21,581 nucleotides of DNA from CAZRHH01 sp964599885 (GCA_964599885.1 CAZRHH010000052.1:1-21581), one strand, 5' to 3'; positions 1 through 7,777 are shown, numbered from the stretch's first letter. Translations and numbers: made by a program. The notes: generated by a model from the letters alone, not told the origin.

Positions 1-55
<55 letters not shown>

Positions 56-62
56 GGGAACA

Positions 63-788
63 ATGCTCATCATCACCGGCTCTGGCCGCTCGGGAACCAG
101 CGCCGTCGCGCGCCTGATCCATCAAGCCGGGCTTCCCGTCGGCCTCGACCTCATCGGCCCGGACGAAGGCAACGCCGAAGGCTATTTCGAAGAACGCGCC
201 ATCATCGCGATGAACGACACGATCTTGAAGCCCCTGGAACTCCATCAGTGGTTCGCGACCGCGTCTCGCGACGACGTCATCCGCGCAGCCGAGCCCCATG
301 CGGACGCGATGCGCGAACTCGTCGCAGCAGCGACGCCCGCATGGAAGGACCCGCGCTTCTCGTGGACGCTCGAAGCTTGGCTCCAACACTTGCCCGAATT
401 ACCGCGCATCGTCGTGTGTCTCCGCAGCCCCGCCGAAGTCGTCGCGTCCACCTCAGAATACTTTGGGCTCGTCGGGGAAGAATCGGCCCGCGCCGTCGAA
501 CACCTCTGGCGCACGCAGTACGAGCGCTTGCTCGAGGTGATCGCCGCCTACAACCTCTATGCGATCTGCATCGAGTATCGCGCGCTGCAACGCGACCCGA
601 GGCGCGCGGCCCTCCCCCTCGCACGTTTCCTGGATCGCCCGCTCGATGCGCCAGCCGCCGTCCGGCGGGATCTCCGGCACCATAGTGCGCCGGTGCCCGC
701 GCACCTGCGCCCGCTGTACGATCGCGTGCTCGCTCTGGGTGCTGGAGGCAAAATTACGCCCGCGGCGGACGCTGGCTTAGGCGAATGA
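63..788 (+). CDS. Sulfotransferase-family P-loop protein
   Basis: A 241-residue protein with an N-terminal P-loop GSGRSGTSAV (residues 6-15), which in sulfotransferases binds the 5'-phosphosulfate end of PAPS. A second family-typical block, KDPR (95-98), follows, and then RSPAEVVAS (121-129), which matches the 3'-phosphate-binding region (arginine and serine). From these the likely role is transfer of sulfate from PAPS to a carbohydrate, lipid or small molecule; the acceptor cannot be read from the sequence. No signal peptide or membrane span is visible, so it is probably cytoplasmic. The ATG at 63 is preceded by GAGGGA with good spacing, so the start is well supported. It is convergent with the next gene. 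The upstream heptamer array is its most unusual feature. The alternative is a P-loop kinase-like protein of the same fold; the PAPS-type motifs favour sulfotransferase. Confidence 0.8.
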   Translation: MLIITGSGRSGTSAVARLIHQAGLPVGLDLIGPDEGNAEGYFEERAIIAMNDTILKPLELHQWFATASRDDVIRAAEPHADAMRELVAAATPAWKDPRFSWTLEAWLQHLPELPRIVVCLRSPAEVVASTSEYFGLVGEESARAVEHLWRTQYERLLEVIAAYNLYAICIEYRALQRDPRRAALPLARFLDRPLDAPAAVRRDLRHHSAPVPAHLRPLYDRVLALGAGGKITPAADAGLGE

Positions 789-826
789 GCTACCCAAACA
801 AAGCTGAACTATAGAGCGGACGAGAC

Positions 827-853
827 TCAGCGAAGCTTGATAATTCAGCGAAG
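827..853. repeat. Nine-base direct repeat at convergent gene ends
   Basis: TCAGCGAAG occurs at 827-835 and again at 845-853, 18 bases apart. The second copy contains the stop codon of the minus-strand gene ending at 845. The 56-base gap between the two convergent genes (789-844) shows no strong hairpin with a T-run, so no confident terminator is called here. Confidence 0.6.
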
Positions 854-1327
854 ACCGACCCGCGCCAAGCCGTCGGGTTCGCTGTCGAACTCATCGTTGT
901 CTGCCATCTTCCAAAAGCGCTTTGCGGCTGAAATGATCGATTGCGCTTGCTTACCATTGAGCTGGCGGATGCGGGCGGCAAGCTCTGCGGTGCCCAGATC
1001 CTCTGAATTAGTAGACCACACATCAAGAATGAACCCGCCCTTATCTGACCAGTCGTCATCGACCGCGTCAGACAACCGCTGAGCGAGGGTCAGCCTCGAA
1101 TCACCTGTGAGGTATTCGCCGCCGACGAGTTCGCAGATCAAGAATGCCTGACCCTCCGTGAGCGGTAGGAACTCGCGAGGTACTAGCTTGGAGGCCTCTG
1201 CCGACGGCTGGCTCCCCCCCGCTAGCTCCAGCTCCTTGGTCTCCTCCACGTATTTCTTCTCGCTTTTTTCGTTGGCTGGGAGCGATGCGTCAGCGCCGAG
1301 AACCCGACGCTTGAATCGGTTGAACAT
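845..1327 (-). CDS. Hypothetical acidic protein, 160 residues
   Basis: I do not recognise this protein. It is 160 residues, with a basic N-terminus (MFNRFKRRVLG), then a charged low-complexity stretch to about residue 45 (KSEKKYVEETKELE) and a likely folded region from about residue 50 to 150 (LTEGQAFLICELVGGEYLTG; IRQLNGKQAQSIISAAKRFW). No signal peptide, membrane span or metal motif is visible. The ATG at 1327 follows GAGGA at about eight bases, and a promoter candidate lies upstream at 1371-1399, so the gene looks real and separately transcribed. Its base composition looks less GC-rich than the histidine and purine genes, which may hint at a different origin; this is an eye estimate. It has no functional link to its neighbours that I can see. 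Confidence 0.65.
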   Translation of the reverse strand: MFNRFKRRVLGADASLPANEKSEKKYVEETKELELAGGSQPSAEASKLVPREFLPLTEGQAFLICELVGGEYLTGDSRLTLAQRLSDAVDDDWSDKGGFILDVWSTNSEDLGTAELAARIRQLNGKQAQSIISAAKRFWKMADNDEFDSEPDGLARVGLR

Positions 1328-1370
1328 CAGTGATTCCTCATCGCGATCAGTGGCAACGTAGCCGTTCTGA

Positions 1371-1399
1371 ATCTAACCGGCGTTTACGAGGACAGTCAA
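1371..1399 (-). promoter_or_regulatory. Sigma70-like promoter for the hypothetical gene
   Basis: On the minus strand, TTGACT (1399-1394) is followed after 17 bases by TTAGAT (1376-1371); shifting by one base gives TAGATT with 18 spacing. The expected transcript start would leave a leader of roughly 35-40 bases before the ATG at 1327. The -35 is a 5/6 match and the -10 is weaker. Confidence 0.5.
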
Positions 1400-1473
1400 C
1401 CATGCAAGCTTAGTGTTGAGTTTCGAGATTCTCGCAATCGATTGCCGTCCATGGAAAGACCTCGCCGGTCGTA

Positions 1474-2829
1474 TCAACCATCCATCCGGGGCGAAGGATC
1501 CTGCCGCACCGTCAGCGTTAGCCCCTCCGCGCCGGTAATCGTCACGCGCTCGCCTTCAGCGATCGGACCACCCTCCGCGCGCGCCTTCCAGCGCTCACCG
1601 CGAAGGAAGACGTAGCCGTCCGGATCCAGCGCCGAACGCGCCGTCGCGCCTTGTCCGATCATCGCCTCCGTGCCCATCGCGTGCGGCTGGTTTCGCGTCT
1701 TCGCGATCGCGCCGATGATCATCGCGAAGAACACCGCCGTCACGATGCCAAAACTGAACACGAGCCAGCGCGATACCTGGAAGTCGGGATTGTCGCTCGT
1801 CGTCAGCAGCAGCCCGCCGGCGATTAGCGCGACCGCACCCCCCAGGCCGAGCGCCCCGAACCCCGGTGCGAACATCTCGCCCGCAAATAGCACGAACGCT
1901 AACCCGATCAGCGCGACGCCCGCCCAGTTCACCGGCAACGTACCCAGAACGAAGAACGCCAGGATCAAGCAGATCGATCCCGCCACGCCCGGAACGAACA
2001 GCCCGGGGTTGAGCAGTTCGATCACTAATCCGAGCCCGCCGATGCTTAGCAGGATGAACGCGATGTTCGGATCGCTCAGCACGAGCAGCACGCGCTCGAT
2101 CAGCGTCATATTGTTCTCGACGCGGGGCGCGTCCGTCAGCCCGCTCAGCGTCACATCGCGGCCCTGCACGCTGACGGTCAGGCCCTCCGATTGCGCGAGC
2201 AGATCGTCGACATCCCGGGCCGCAAAGTCGATGATGTCCAGTTCGACGGCCTCGCTCGTCGATGCGGAAACGCTGTCGCGGACCGCGTCCTCCGCCCATT
2301 CTGCGTTGCGGCCGCGCTCCTCGGCGATGCTTCGCGCAAACGCCGCCGCGTCGTTCTCGACCTTCTCACCCAGCGTCCCGTCGATATCGTCGCCGGTCGC
2401 GCTTATCGGATGCGCCGCGCCGATGCGCGTGCCTGGCGCCATCGCCGCCACGTGCGCAGACATCGTGATGAACGTGCCCGCCGATGCCGCCTTGCCGCCG
2501 CTCGGCGAGACGTAGACGATCACCGGCACCTCCGACGACTGGATCCGCTGCACGATGTCTTCCATCGACGTCACGAGGCCGCCCGGCGTATCGAGCTCGA
2601 TGACGACCGCGCGCGCGTCGGTGCGCTCCGCTTCGTCGATGCCCCGGTCGATGTACCGCGCCAGCACCGGGTTGACCGTCGCGTCCGTCTCCAGCACGTG
2701 AACGGCTTCGCGCTCGTCGATGCTGCTGGCGCACGCCATCGCCATCCCGGCAACCAGCAGAAGCGCGATACCCGCCAGCCGGACGTGCTTCGATGGCATG
2801 CGTGGAGTTAGGCCAGAGAATTGAGTCAT
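1474..2829 (-). CDS. NfeD-family membrane-bound serine protease (ClpP-like plus NfeD domains)
   Basis: A 451-residue long-form NfeD (NfeD1b/PH1510-type). Residues 15-33 form a signal segment ending in AMAC, so Cys33 could be a lipid-attachment site, though the lipobox is imperfect. Residues 40-215 are a ClpP/SppA-like protease domain: DTPGG (80-84), then SGGKAASAGT with probable nucleophile Ser116, and Lys156 in GEKVEND as the probable general base. The 40-residue Ser-Lys spacing fits the catalytic dyad known for PH1510. Residues about 245-376 hold four or five membrane spans, and residues 385-447 form the C-terminal OB-fold NfeD domain. In characterised relatives the protease cuts a stomatin-like partner and affects membrane quality control; no stomatin gene is adjacent here. 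The ATG at 2829 follows AAGGA at seven bases, supporting this start over the internal Met11. It diverges from the histidine operon. Confidence 0.9.
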   Translation of the reverse strand: MTQFSGLTPRMPSKHVRLAGIALLLVAGMAMACASSIDEREAVHVLETDATVNPVLARYIDRGIDEAERTDARAVVIELDTPGGLVTSMEDIVQRIQSSEVPVIVYVSPSGGKAASAGTFITMSAHVAAMAPGTRIGAAHPISATGDDIDGTLGEKVENDAAAFARSIAEERGRNAEWAEDAVRDSVSASTSEAVELDIIDFAARDVDDLLAQSEGLTVSVQGRDVTLSGLTDAPRVENNMTLIERVLLVLSDPNIAFILLSIGGLGLVIELLNPGLFVPGVAGSICLILAFFVLGTLPVNWAGVALIGLAFVLFAGEMFAPGFGALGLGGAVALIAGGLLLTTSDNPDFQVSRWLVFSFGIVTAVFFAMIIGAIAKTRNQPHAMGTEAMIGQGATARSALDPDGYVFLRGERWKARAEGGPIAEGERVTITGAEGLTLTVRQDPSPRMDG

Positions 2830-2846
2830 CGCTAATCCTTCGGGTC

Positions 2847-2876
2847 ATTGTCGCACCGCCACGCCGCAGCCCGCAA
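2847..2876 (-). promoter_or_regulatory. Promoter candidate for the NfeD-family gene
   Basis: On the minus strand, TTGCGG (2876-2871), 18 bases, then GACAAT (2852-2847). The -10 matches 4/6 and the -35 3/6. It would give a very short leader before the ATG at 2829, just containing the AAGGA ribosome binding site. Confidence 0.35.
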
Positions 2877-2924
2877 AACACCCTGCCAGACAGCCGTGTT
2901 CGTCGGTGGGCGGCGGTGACCCGT

Positions 2925-2953
2925 TTGGTCTCGATCCCCGCGTTCGTTAGAAT
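2925..2953 (+). promoter_or_regulatory. Promoter candidate for the histidine operon
   Basis: TTGGTC (2925-2930), 17 bases, then TAGAAT (2948-2953). The -10 is a 5/6 match and the -35 is 3/6. The predicted transcript start at about 2960 lies directly before the hairpin at 2967-2996, so the hairpin would form in the 5' leader about 65 bases long. Confidence 0.45.
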
Positions 2954-2966
2954 GCGTCGCGTCCCT

Positions 2967-3000
2967 ACCCCCAACACTTCACTGGTGGGTGGGGGTTTTT
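2967..3000 (+). terminator. Terminator-like hairpin in the hisZ leader (possible attenuator)
   Basis: ACCCCCA (2967-2973) pairs with TGGGGGT (2990-2996), a perfect seven-base-pair stem. CAC (75-77 of the 2900s) can also pair with GTG (2985-2987) inside the loop. A T-run (2996-3000) follows on the plus strand only. The gene to the left is on the minus strand and faces away, so there is no upstream plus-strand gene for this to terminate. The hairpin instead sits between the candidate promoter at 2925-2953 and the hisZ start at 3025. Confidence 0.5.
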
Positions 3001-3024
3001 ACTTCACAGTCTCCGAAAGGCCGT

Positions 3025-4266
3025 ATGCCCGAAACAGCCGCCACCCAGCGTTCCCGCGGTATGCGCGACCTCCTTCCCGACGAGATGGAGCGCCTCCGCT
3101 CGGCCGAAGACGCCTTCGCTACGGCCTGCCGCGCCTGGGGCTACCGCGAGATTCGCACGCCGGTCATCGAACCGCTGCACCTGTTCACCTCCGCTGGCAC
3201 GCTGTCGCCCCAAACCCTCGATCGCGTGTACTCGTTCCTCGACTGGGACGGCTGGAGCGGCGAACGCGTCGTGCTGCGCCCCGATTCGACGATCCCCGCC
3301 GCCCGCCTCTACGCCGAGCGCCTGGATGGTGGCCGCGTCGCGAAGCTGTTCTACAGCCAAAACGTCTTCCGCTTCACCGACGACGATTCATCCCGCGAAG
3401 AATGGCAGTGCGGCGTCGAGCTGATCGGCGACACCGCGCTAACCGGCGATGTCGAACTCGCCCTCCTCGCGCTCGAAACGCTCGGCTCGCTCGGTCTGGA
3501 AGCGCCGACGCTAAGGCTCTCGCACGCCAGCCTCGTCCGCGGCGTGCTCGCCGCCGCCGGCCTCACGCCGGACGAGCAGTCCGCCGCCTACGACCGCCTG
3601 CTTGATGGCGACCTCACCGTCGTCGACGAGGTTGAAGCGCGCCTGCCGCAGCTCAACGCGCCCCTGCGCCTGCTGTTCGAGGTCGAAGGCGCGGGCAGCG
3701 GCTACATCGAGAACCTTCGTGGCTCGCTGCTCGGTGCCATCCCCGCGCTTGCGCCCGCGCTCGACGATCTCGCCTTCGTCGTCGCCGTGCTGGAAGCCCG
3801 CGGCATCGCGCCAGTGATTCAGGCCGTGCTCGCCCGCAGTTTCGAGTACTACTCCGGCCTCGTCATGCGCATTGATGTCGACGGGCGCCGCGTCTGCACC
3901 GGCGGCCGCTACGACGGTCTGCTCGCGCTCGTCGGGGATCGCCAAGTGCCTGCATCCGGCTTCGCGCTCTACATGACGCCGCTCATCGATCTGCTCCCGC
4001 GCGCGGATAGCTCCGCCGGCGCCATCCGCATCGCAGTGCAGCCCGCCGAGCCAACGCCCGCACTGGTCGCCGCGGCCTACGCCGTCGCCGAACAACTCCG
4101 CTTTCGTGGACTGCACGTCGAAGTCGTCGAAGGCATGCACTCCGCGCCGGCACACCGCCTCACGTGTAACGCCGGCCGGCCCGCATTCACACTCTCACAG
4201 CCGGACGGCGATCAACCGTTCGAGACGCTCGATTCCGTCGCGGCGGCGCTGGAGCGTTCACGGTGA
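3025..4266 (+). CDS. hisZ: ATP phosphoribosyltransferase regulatory subunit HisZ
   Basis: A 413-residue paralogue of histidyl-tRNA synthetase that in many bacteria binds short-form HisG, activates it and confers histidine feedback. Visible class II synthetase-like blocks are the motif-1 region RGMRDLLPDE (11-20), LRPDSTIPAAR (84-94), a motif-2 block YSQNVFRFT (110-118), FEYYSGLV (273-280, replacing the synthetase's GLDYY) and GGRYDGLL (293-300). Residues 332-413 look like a shortened remnant of an anticodon-type domain. I prefer HisZ to HisS because of the divergent FEYYSG block, the shortened C-terminus and the direct linkage to hisG. The start ATG at 3025 is preceded by GAAAGG; an upstream in-frame start at 2989 would fall in the terminator hairpin. 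The stop overlaps the hisG GTG start in a GTGA junction, consistent with coupled translation and a stable HisZ-HisG complex. Confidence 0.9.
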   Translation: MPETAATQRSRGMRDLLPDEMERLRSAEDAFATACRAWGYREIRTPVIEPLHLFTSAGTLSPQTLDRVYSFLDWDGWSGERVVLRPDSTIPAARLYAERLDGGRVAKLFYSQNVFRFTDDDSSREEWQCGVELIGDTALTGDVELALLALETLGSLGLEAPTLRLSHASLVRGVLAAAGLTPDEQSAAYDRLLDGDLTVVDEVEARLPQLNAPLRLLFEVEGAGSGYIENLRGSLLGAIPALAPALDDLAFVVAVLEARGIAPVIQAVLARSFEYYSGLVMRIDVDGRRVCTGGRYDGLLALVGDRQVPASGFALYMTPLIDLLPRADSSAGAIRIAVQPAEPTPALVAAAYAVAEQLRFRGLHVEVVEGMHSAPAHRLTCNAGRPAFTLSQPDGDQPFETLDSVAAALERSR

Positions 4267-5660
4267 TTCGCCTAGCGCTGCCAACCGGCGACCTCCGCAA
4301 CGACACCGCGGCGCTCCTCGATGCCTCCGGCGCCGGTATACCCGATTACGCCGCCGGATCGCGCGCGCTGCGTTTCCCCATGCTCGGCGACGACGCCATT
4401 GCCCGCGTCTTTCGTGAGAAGGACATTCCGGTGCAGGTTGCGCTCGGCAACTACGACATCGGCATCTGCAATCTGAGCTGGGTCGAAGAACTCACCCAGC
4501 GCTTCCCGAACCACGACATCGTGCGCATTCGCGACCTCGGATACGGAGCGCACCGGCTCTGGCTCGCCACCGCCGGCGACACCGCCGAAGCATCGGTGCG
4601 CATCGTCAGCGAGTACCCGAACATTGCGGAGACGATCGCCCGCCGTCTTCGACTGCCGCGCTACCGCGTGTTCGCGGTCGCCGGCGCCGCTGAGGCGTAC
4701 CCACCCGAGGACGCTGACATCGCGCTCATCTCGGCACCCACGGCTGACGCTGTTGCCGCTCACGGCCTGCGCTCCGCCGGCGAAGTGCTCCGTAGCTCCG
4801 CATGGCTCATCGCGAACCGTCGCAGCCTCGCCTCCAAGGATCTCTTCCCGCTGCTCGCGCAGTTGCTCGGTTCGGGCGCCGCGTCGACGCTATCGCCGCA
4901 ACTAGCCGTGCCACGCGCGCTCGCCCTGCGCACGGCCGCCCGGTCGCCCGGGCGCACCATGCTCCGCCTCGCGCTGCCCGATGGCCACGCGCAGTCACAC
5001 ACGCTCGCCGCGCTCCAGGCCGCCGGCGTCGTCGTCGACGGCTACGGCTCCGGCGCCGCGATCGAACGCCGTCCCGGGATTGATACGCCGGGCGTGCAGG
5101 TGAAGGTCATCCGCCCGCAGGACATGCCCCGGCAGGTTGCCATCGGCCAGTTCGATCTCGCCGTCACCGGCCGCGACGTGCTGTTCGATCACAAGGTGCA
5201 GTTTCCGGCGAGCCCCGTCGAGGAGATCATCGATCTGCGCCGCTCCAACTACAGTCTCGCCGTGATCGTGAAAGACGTGCAGGCCAGCACGGTCGCCGGC
5301 GCGCTCCAGGAATGGCGCTCGCAGTCGCGCACCATCATCCGCGTCGCCAGCGAGTTCCCGAACATCGCCGACCACTTCGCGCGCGAGCGCCACTTTGGCC
5401 GCTACAGCGTGATCCCGATCGCCGGCGCCTCCGAAGGTTTCGTCCCTGACGACGCCGAGATTCTCATCGAAGGCATCGAAACCGGCGCCAGCGTCCGCGC
5501 CAACGAACTCACCGTACTCGAACGCTTCTTTGAATCGACGAACTGCGTCATCGCCAACACGCAGCGCCCGAGCGGCCGCATGGGCGACGCATTCGATACG
5601 CTCGTCGAACGCCTGCGTGCCGGCGCGGCAGAGCCCGTCGCCGCGGGCGGGGGAGCGTGA
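4263..5660 (+). CDS. hisG: Tandem fusion of two ATP phosphoribosyltransferase (HisG, short-form) domains
   Basis: HisG condenses ATP with PRPP in the first step of histidine synthesis. This 465-residue protein is about twice the short-form length and contains two HisG-like halves. Copy 1 (about 1-200) shows LALPTGD (4-10), DLGYGAHRL (91-99), EYPNIAETIARR (117-128) and SSAWLIANRRSL (178-189), but SAPTADAV stands where the PRPP-binding ETGxT loop is expected. Copy 2 (about 232-455) shows LALPDGH (236-242), IRPQDMP (283-289), DLAVTGRDVL (298-307), EFPNIADHFAR (364-374), the PRPP loop GIETGASVRAN (404-414) and ESTNCVIAN (424-432), but DLRRSNYSL (324-332) replaces the G-[FY]-G-x-x-R block kept in copy 1. 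A roughly 30-residue alanine/arginine-rich linker joins them. The GTG start at 4263 overlaps the hisZ stop. There is no frameshift; both halves are in one frame. The family assignment is firm; the catalytic state of each half is inference. Confidence 0.9.
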   Translation: MIRLALPTGDLRNDTAALLDASGAGIPDYAAGSRALRFPMLGDDAIARVFREKDIPVQVALGNYDIGICNLSWVEELTQRFPNHDIVRIRDLGYGAHRLWLATAGDTAEASVRIVSEYPNIAETIARRLRLPRYRVFAVAGAAEAYPPEDADIALISAPTADAVAAHGLRSAGEVLRSSAWLIANRRSLASKDLFPLLAQLLGSGAASTLSPQLAVPRALALRTAARSPGRTMLRLALPDGHAQSHTLAALQAAGVVVDGYGSGAAIERRPGIDTPGVQVKVIRPQDMPRQVAIGQFDLAVTGRDVLFDHKVQFPASPVEEIIDLRRSNYSLAVIVKDVQASTVAGALQEWRSQSRTIIRVASEFPNIADHFARERHFGRYSVIPIAGASEGFVPDDAEILIEGIETGASVRANELTVLERFFESTNCVIANTQRPSGRMGDAFDTLVERLRAGAAEPVAAGGGA

Positions 5661-5663
5661 ACC

Positions 5664-6416
5664 ATGCCGCCGCTGGGGCTGCACATGACCATCGCGCGCC
5701 AACTCGCCGCCGATCTCGCGTCGCCAGACATTGATGCTGATCGCGGCGCCTACTACCTCGGCGCGACGACGCCGGACATCCGCGTGCTCACGAAGTGGGA
5801 GCGCGAACGCACGCACTTCTTCAGCCTCGACGACTTCGGCGAACAGAGCGGCGTCCACCGCTTATTCGAGTCCGAGCCTGCTCTGCGAAACGCCGCCTCG
5901 CTCGATGCGCCCACGACCGCGTTCATGGCCGGCTACATCTCGCATCTCGTGCTCGATGAGTCGTATATCTGCCAGATTTACCGCCCGCTGTTCGGCTCGA
6001 CCTCCGACCTCGCGAACGACCTGATGTCGAACCTGATGGACAGGGTCCTCCAATACGAACTCGATCGCCACGATCGCGAGGACGCGATCGCCGTCACCGA
6101 GATACACGACGCGCTCGCCGAAAGCGCCGTCGAAGTGAGCATCGGCTTCATTGGTCGCGATACGCTGCTCGAATGGCGCGGCGTCGCCACGACCATCCTC
6201 GAGCACCCGCCGACGTGGGAGCGTTTCGGCCGCATGGCCACGCGCCATCTCGCCGCGGCCGGCGTCGAGGGCGAAGAAGGTGTCGCGCGCTTCGTCGCCG
6301 AAGTGCCGGCGCTGCTCCAACGCACGATCGACCACGTTGGCGAGGAACGCATACACGAATACCTGCACAGCGCGAAAAACAAGGCCCGCGCAACGATGAA
6401 GGAGTACCTGTCGTGA
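5664..6416 (+). CDS. Zinc-dependent phospholipase C-like protein inside the his operon
   Basis: A 250-residue, mostly helical protein resembling the zinc-dependent phospholipase C/S1-P1-like family. The expected metal-ligand pattern is visible: His7 in GLHMTIA, Asp38 in GATTPDIR, His51 in RTHFF, and His94/Asp98 in GYISHLVLDESY (90-101). His7 close to the N-terminus supports the ATG at 5664 over the internal Met8. There is no signal peptide, so unlike secreted phospholipases it should be cytoplasmic. It starts three bases after the hisG stop, with a GGAG ribosome binding site, and its stop overlaps the hisD GTG in a GTGA junction, so it is an integral operon member. The family contains phosphoesterases; its substrate here is unknown. 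A role on a phosphorylated histidine intermediate is only a hypothesis. Confidence 0.75.
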   Translation: MPPLGLHMTIARQLAADLASPDIDADRGAYYLGATTPDIRVLTKWERERTHFFSLDDFGEQSGVHRLFESEPALRNAASLDAPTTAFMAGYISHLVLDESYICQIYRPLFGSTSDLANDLMSNLMDRVLQYELDRHDREDAIAVTEIHDALAESAVEVSIGFIGRDTLLEWRGVATTILEHPPTWERFGRMATRHLAAAGVEGEEGVARFVAEVPALLQRTIDHVGEERIHEYLHSAKNKARATMKEYLS

Positions 6417-7777
6417 GAATCGTCCACGGCGCGGACGAAGGGCGCCGCACCCTGCTGCGCCGCCAGCCCCTCGGCGAGACCGAACTTCCCGCGGCGATCC
6501 GCGCGAAAAACGCGACGCTGTTCGGCGCCGATCTGCCCGTCGAGCAGCAGGTGCGCCGCATCATCGAGGACGTGCGCCGCGAAGGCGATGCCGCCGTCGC
6601 GCGTTACATGCAAGCGTTCACCGGCGCCGCCCGCGCATCGTTCGAAGTGACGCGCGCCGAAATCGAGGGCGCGTACGACGCAATCGAACCCGCACTCATC
6701 GACGCGCTGCGTGAAGCCGCGAACCGAATCCGCGCTTACCACGAACGCCAGCGCGAGCACTCGTCGCGCTCGTTCAGCGACGACGGCATCGGCATGCAGG
6801 TGCGCGCGATCGAACGCGTCGGCATGTACACGCCAACGAGCGCCGGCGCGATCTATCCGTCGAGCGTGCTGATGACCGCCATCCCGGCGAAAGTCGCCGG
6901 TGTCCGCGAACTGATCATGATGAGCCCGCCCGCTGCGGACGGCATCGTCTCGCCGATGAAGCTCGTCGCCGCCGATATCGCCGGCGTCGATCGCGTCTTC
7001 GCCGCCGGCGGCGCCGAAGCCATCGCCGCGATGGCGTACGGCACAGAAACGATTCCGCGCGTCGACAAGATCGTCGGCCCCGGCGGCATCTTCGTCACCG
7101 TCGCCAAGCGCGAAGTCTTCGGCAACGTCGGCATCGATGCGCTCTACGGCCCCAGCGAGACCATCGTAATCGCGGACGACTCCGCCGATCCGATGCTCGC
7201 CGCGGCCGACCTGCTCGCCCAGGCCGAACACGACGAACTCGCCACGCCCATCCTGCTCACGACGTCCGAATCTGTCGCCGATGCCGTTGGCGCCGAAGTC
7301 GAACGCCAGCTCAAGCTGCTCGATCGCGAAGACATCGCCCGAGCCTCGTTCGATGCGCGCGGCGGCGCCGTGGTCGTCGGCAGCGTCGCCGAAGCCGTCG
7401 ATCTCGCCAGCGAATACGCGCCCGAACACCTCTGTTTGCTCGTGCGCGATGCCGCCGCCGTCGCGGCCACCGTCCGCAACGCGGGCGGCATCTTCGTCGG
7501 CGACGACGCGCCGGAGTCGCTCGGCGACTACACCGCCGGCCCCAGCCACGTGATGCCCACATCCGGCGCCGCGCGCTACGCGTCGCCCCTCGGCGTCCAC
7601 GACTTCCTGAAGGTCACCAGCGTCGTGGCCATCGACAACGCAATGCTGCGCCGCGCCGGTCCGGCCGCCACCGTCATCGCCCGCGCCGAGGGCTTCACGG
7701 CGCACGCCCGCTCGATCGAGCTCCGTCTCGAAGGCGGCGAGCGTCCGGCCGATGCGCCGAACGGTGCGCCGAAATGA
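6413..7777 (+). CDS. hisD: Histidinol dehydrogenase
   Basis: A 454-residue enzyme that oxidises L-histidinol to histidine in two NAD-dependent steps, the last of the pathway. Family blocks are PTSAGAIYPSSVLMTAIPAKVAGV (141-164, given here by its conserved positions), VGPGGIFVTVAKREVFG (221-237) and YGPSETIVIAD (245-255). The zinc ligands are recognisable as Gln270 and His273 in AQAEHD, Asp372 in GDYTAGPSHVMPT and His431 in EGFTAHARSIELR. Catalytic Glu338-His339 lie in APEHL. All key residues are kept, so the enzyme should be active. The start is the GTG at 6413, overlapping the previous stop; the longer open frame reaching upstream to 6173 is only the alternative frame of the preceding gene. 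The stop overlaps the hisC ATG (ATGA). Confidence 0.95.
   Translation: MRIVHGADEGRRTLLRRQPLGETELPAAIRAKNATLFGADLPVEQQVRRIIEDVRREGDAAVARYMQAFTGAARASFEVTRAEIEGAYDAIEPALIDALREAANRIRAYHERQREHSSRSFSDDGIGMQVRAIERVGMYTPTSAGAIYPSSVLMTAIPAKVAGVRELIMMSPPAADGIVSPMKLVAADIAGVDRVFAAGGAEAIAAMAYGTETIPRVDKIVGPGGIFVTVAKREVFGNVGIDALYGPSETIVIADDSADPMLAAADLLAQAEHDELATPILLTTSESVADAVGAEVERQLKLLDREDIARASFDARGGAVVVGSVAEAVDLASEYAPEHLCLLVRDAAAVAATVRNAGGIFVGDDAPESLGDYTAGPSHVMPTSGAARYASPLGVHDFLKVTSVVAIDNAMLRRAGPAATVIARAEGFTAHARSIELRLEGGERPADAPNGAPK

Noticed and set aside
789..844. Bidirectional terminator between the convergent genes
   Set aside because: Only a five-base GCTGA/TCAGC pairing is present and no T-run follows on either strand.
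2952..3024. Possible histidine leader peptide before hisZ
   Set aside because: The ATG at 2952 opens a frame without a run of histidine codons and continues far into hisZ in another phase, so classical ribosome-mediated attenuation is not supported.
2954..3024. T-box riboswitch in the hisZ leader
   Set aside because: GGTGGG is present but the T-box consensus is not, and the predicted leader is too short for a specifier domain.
4860..4955. Two separate hisG genes or a frameshift rather than a fusion
   Set aside because: The frame is open from 4263 to 5660 with no stop between the halves, and the joining segment has no ribosome binding site with a suitable start.
5978..7705. Long open frame on the minus strand opposite the zinc-phosphoesterase-like gene and hisD
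   Set aside because: It is an antisense shadow in high-GC sequence with biased, low-complexity composition and no recognisable domain; hisD on the other strand is unmistakable.
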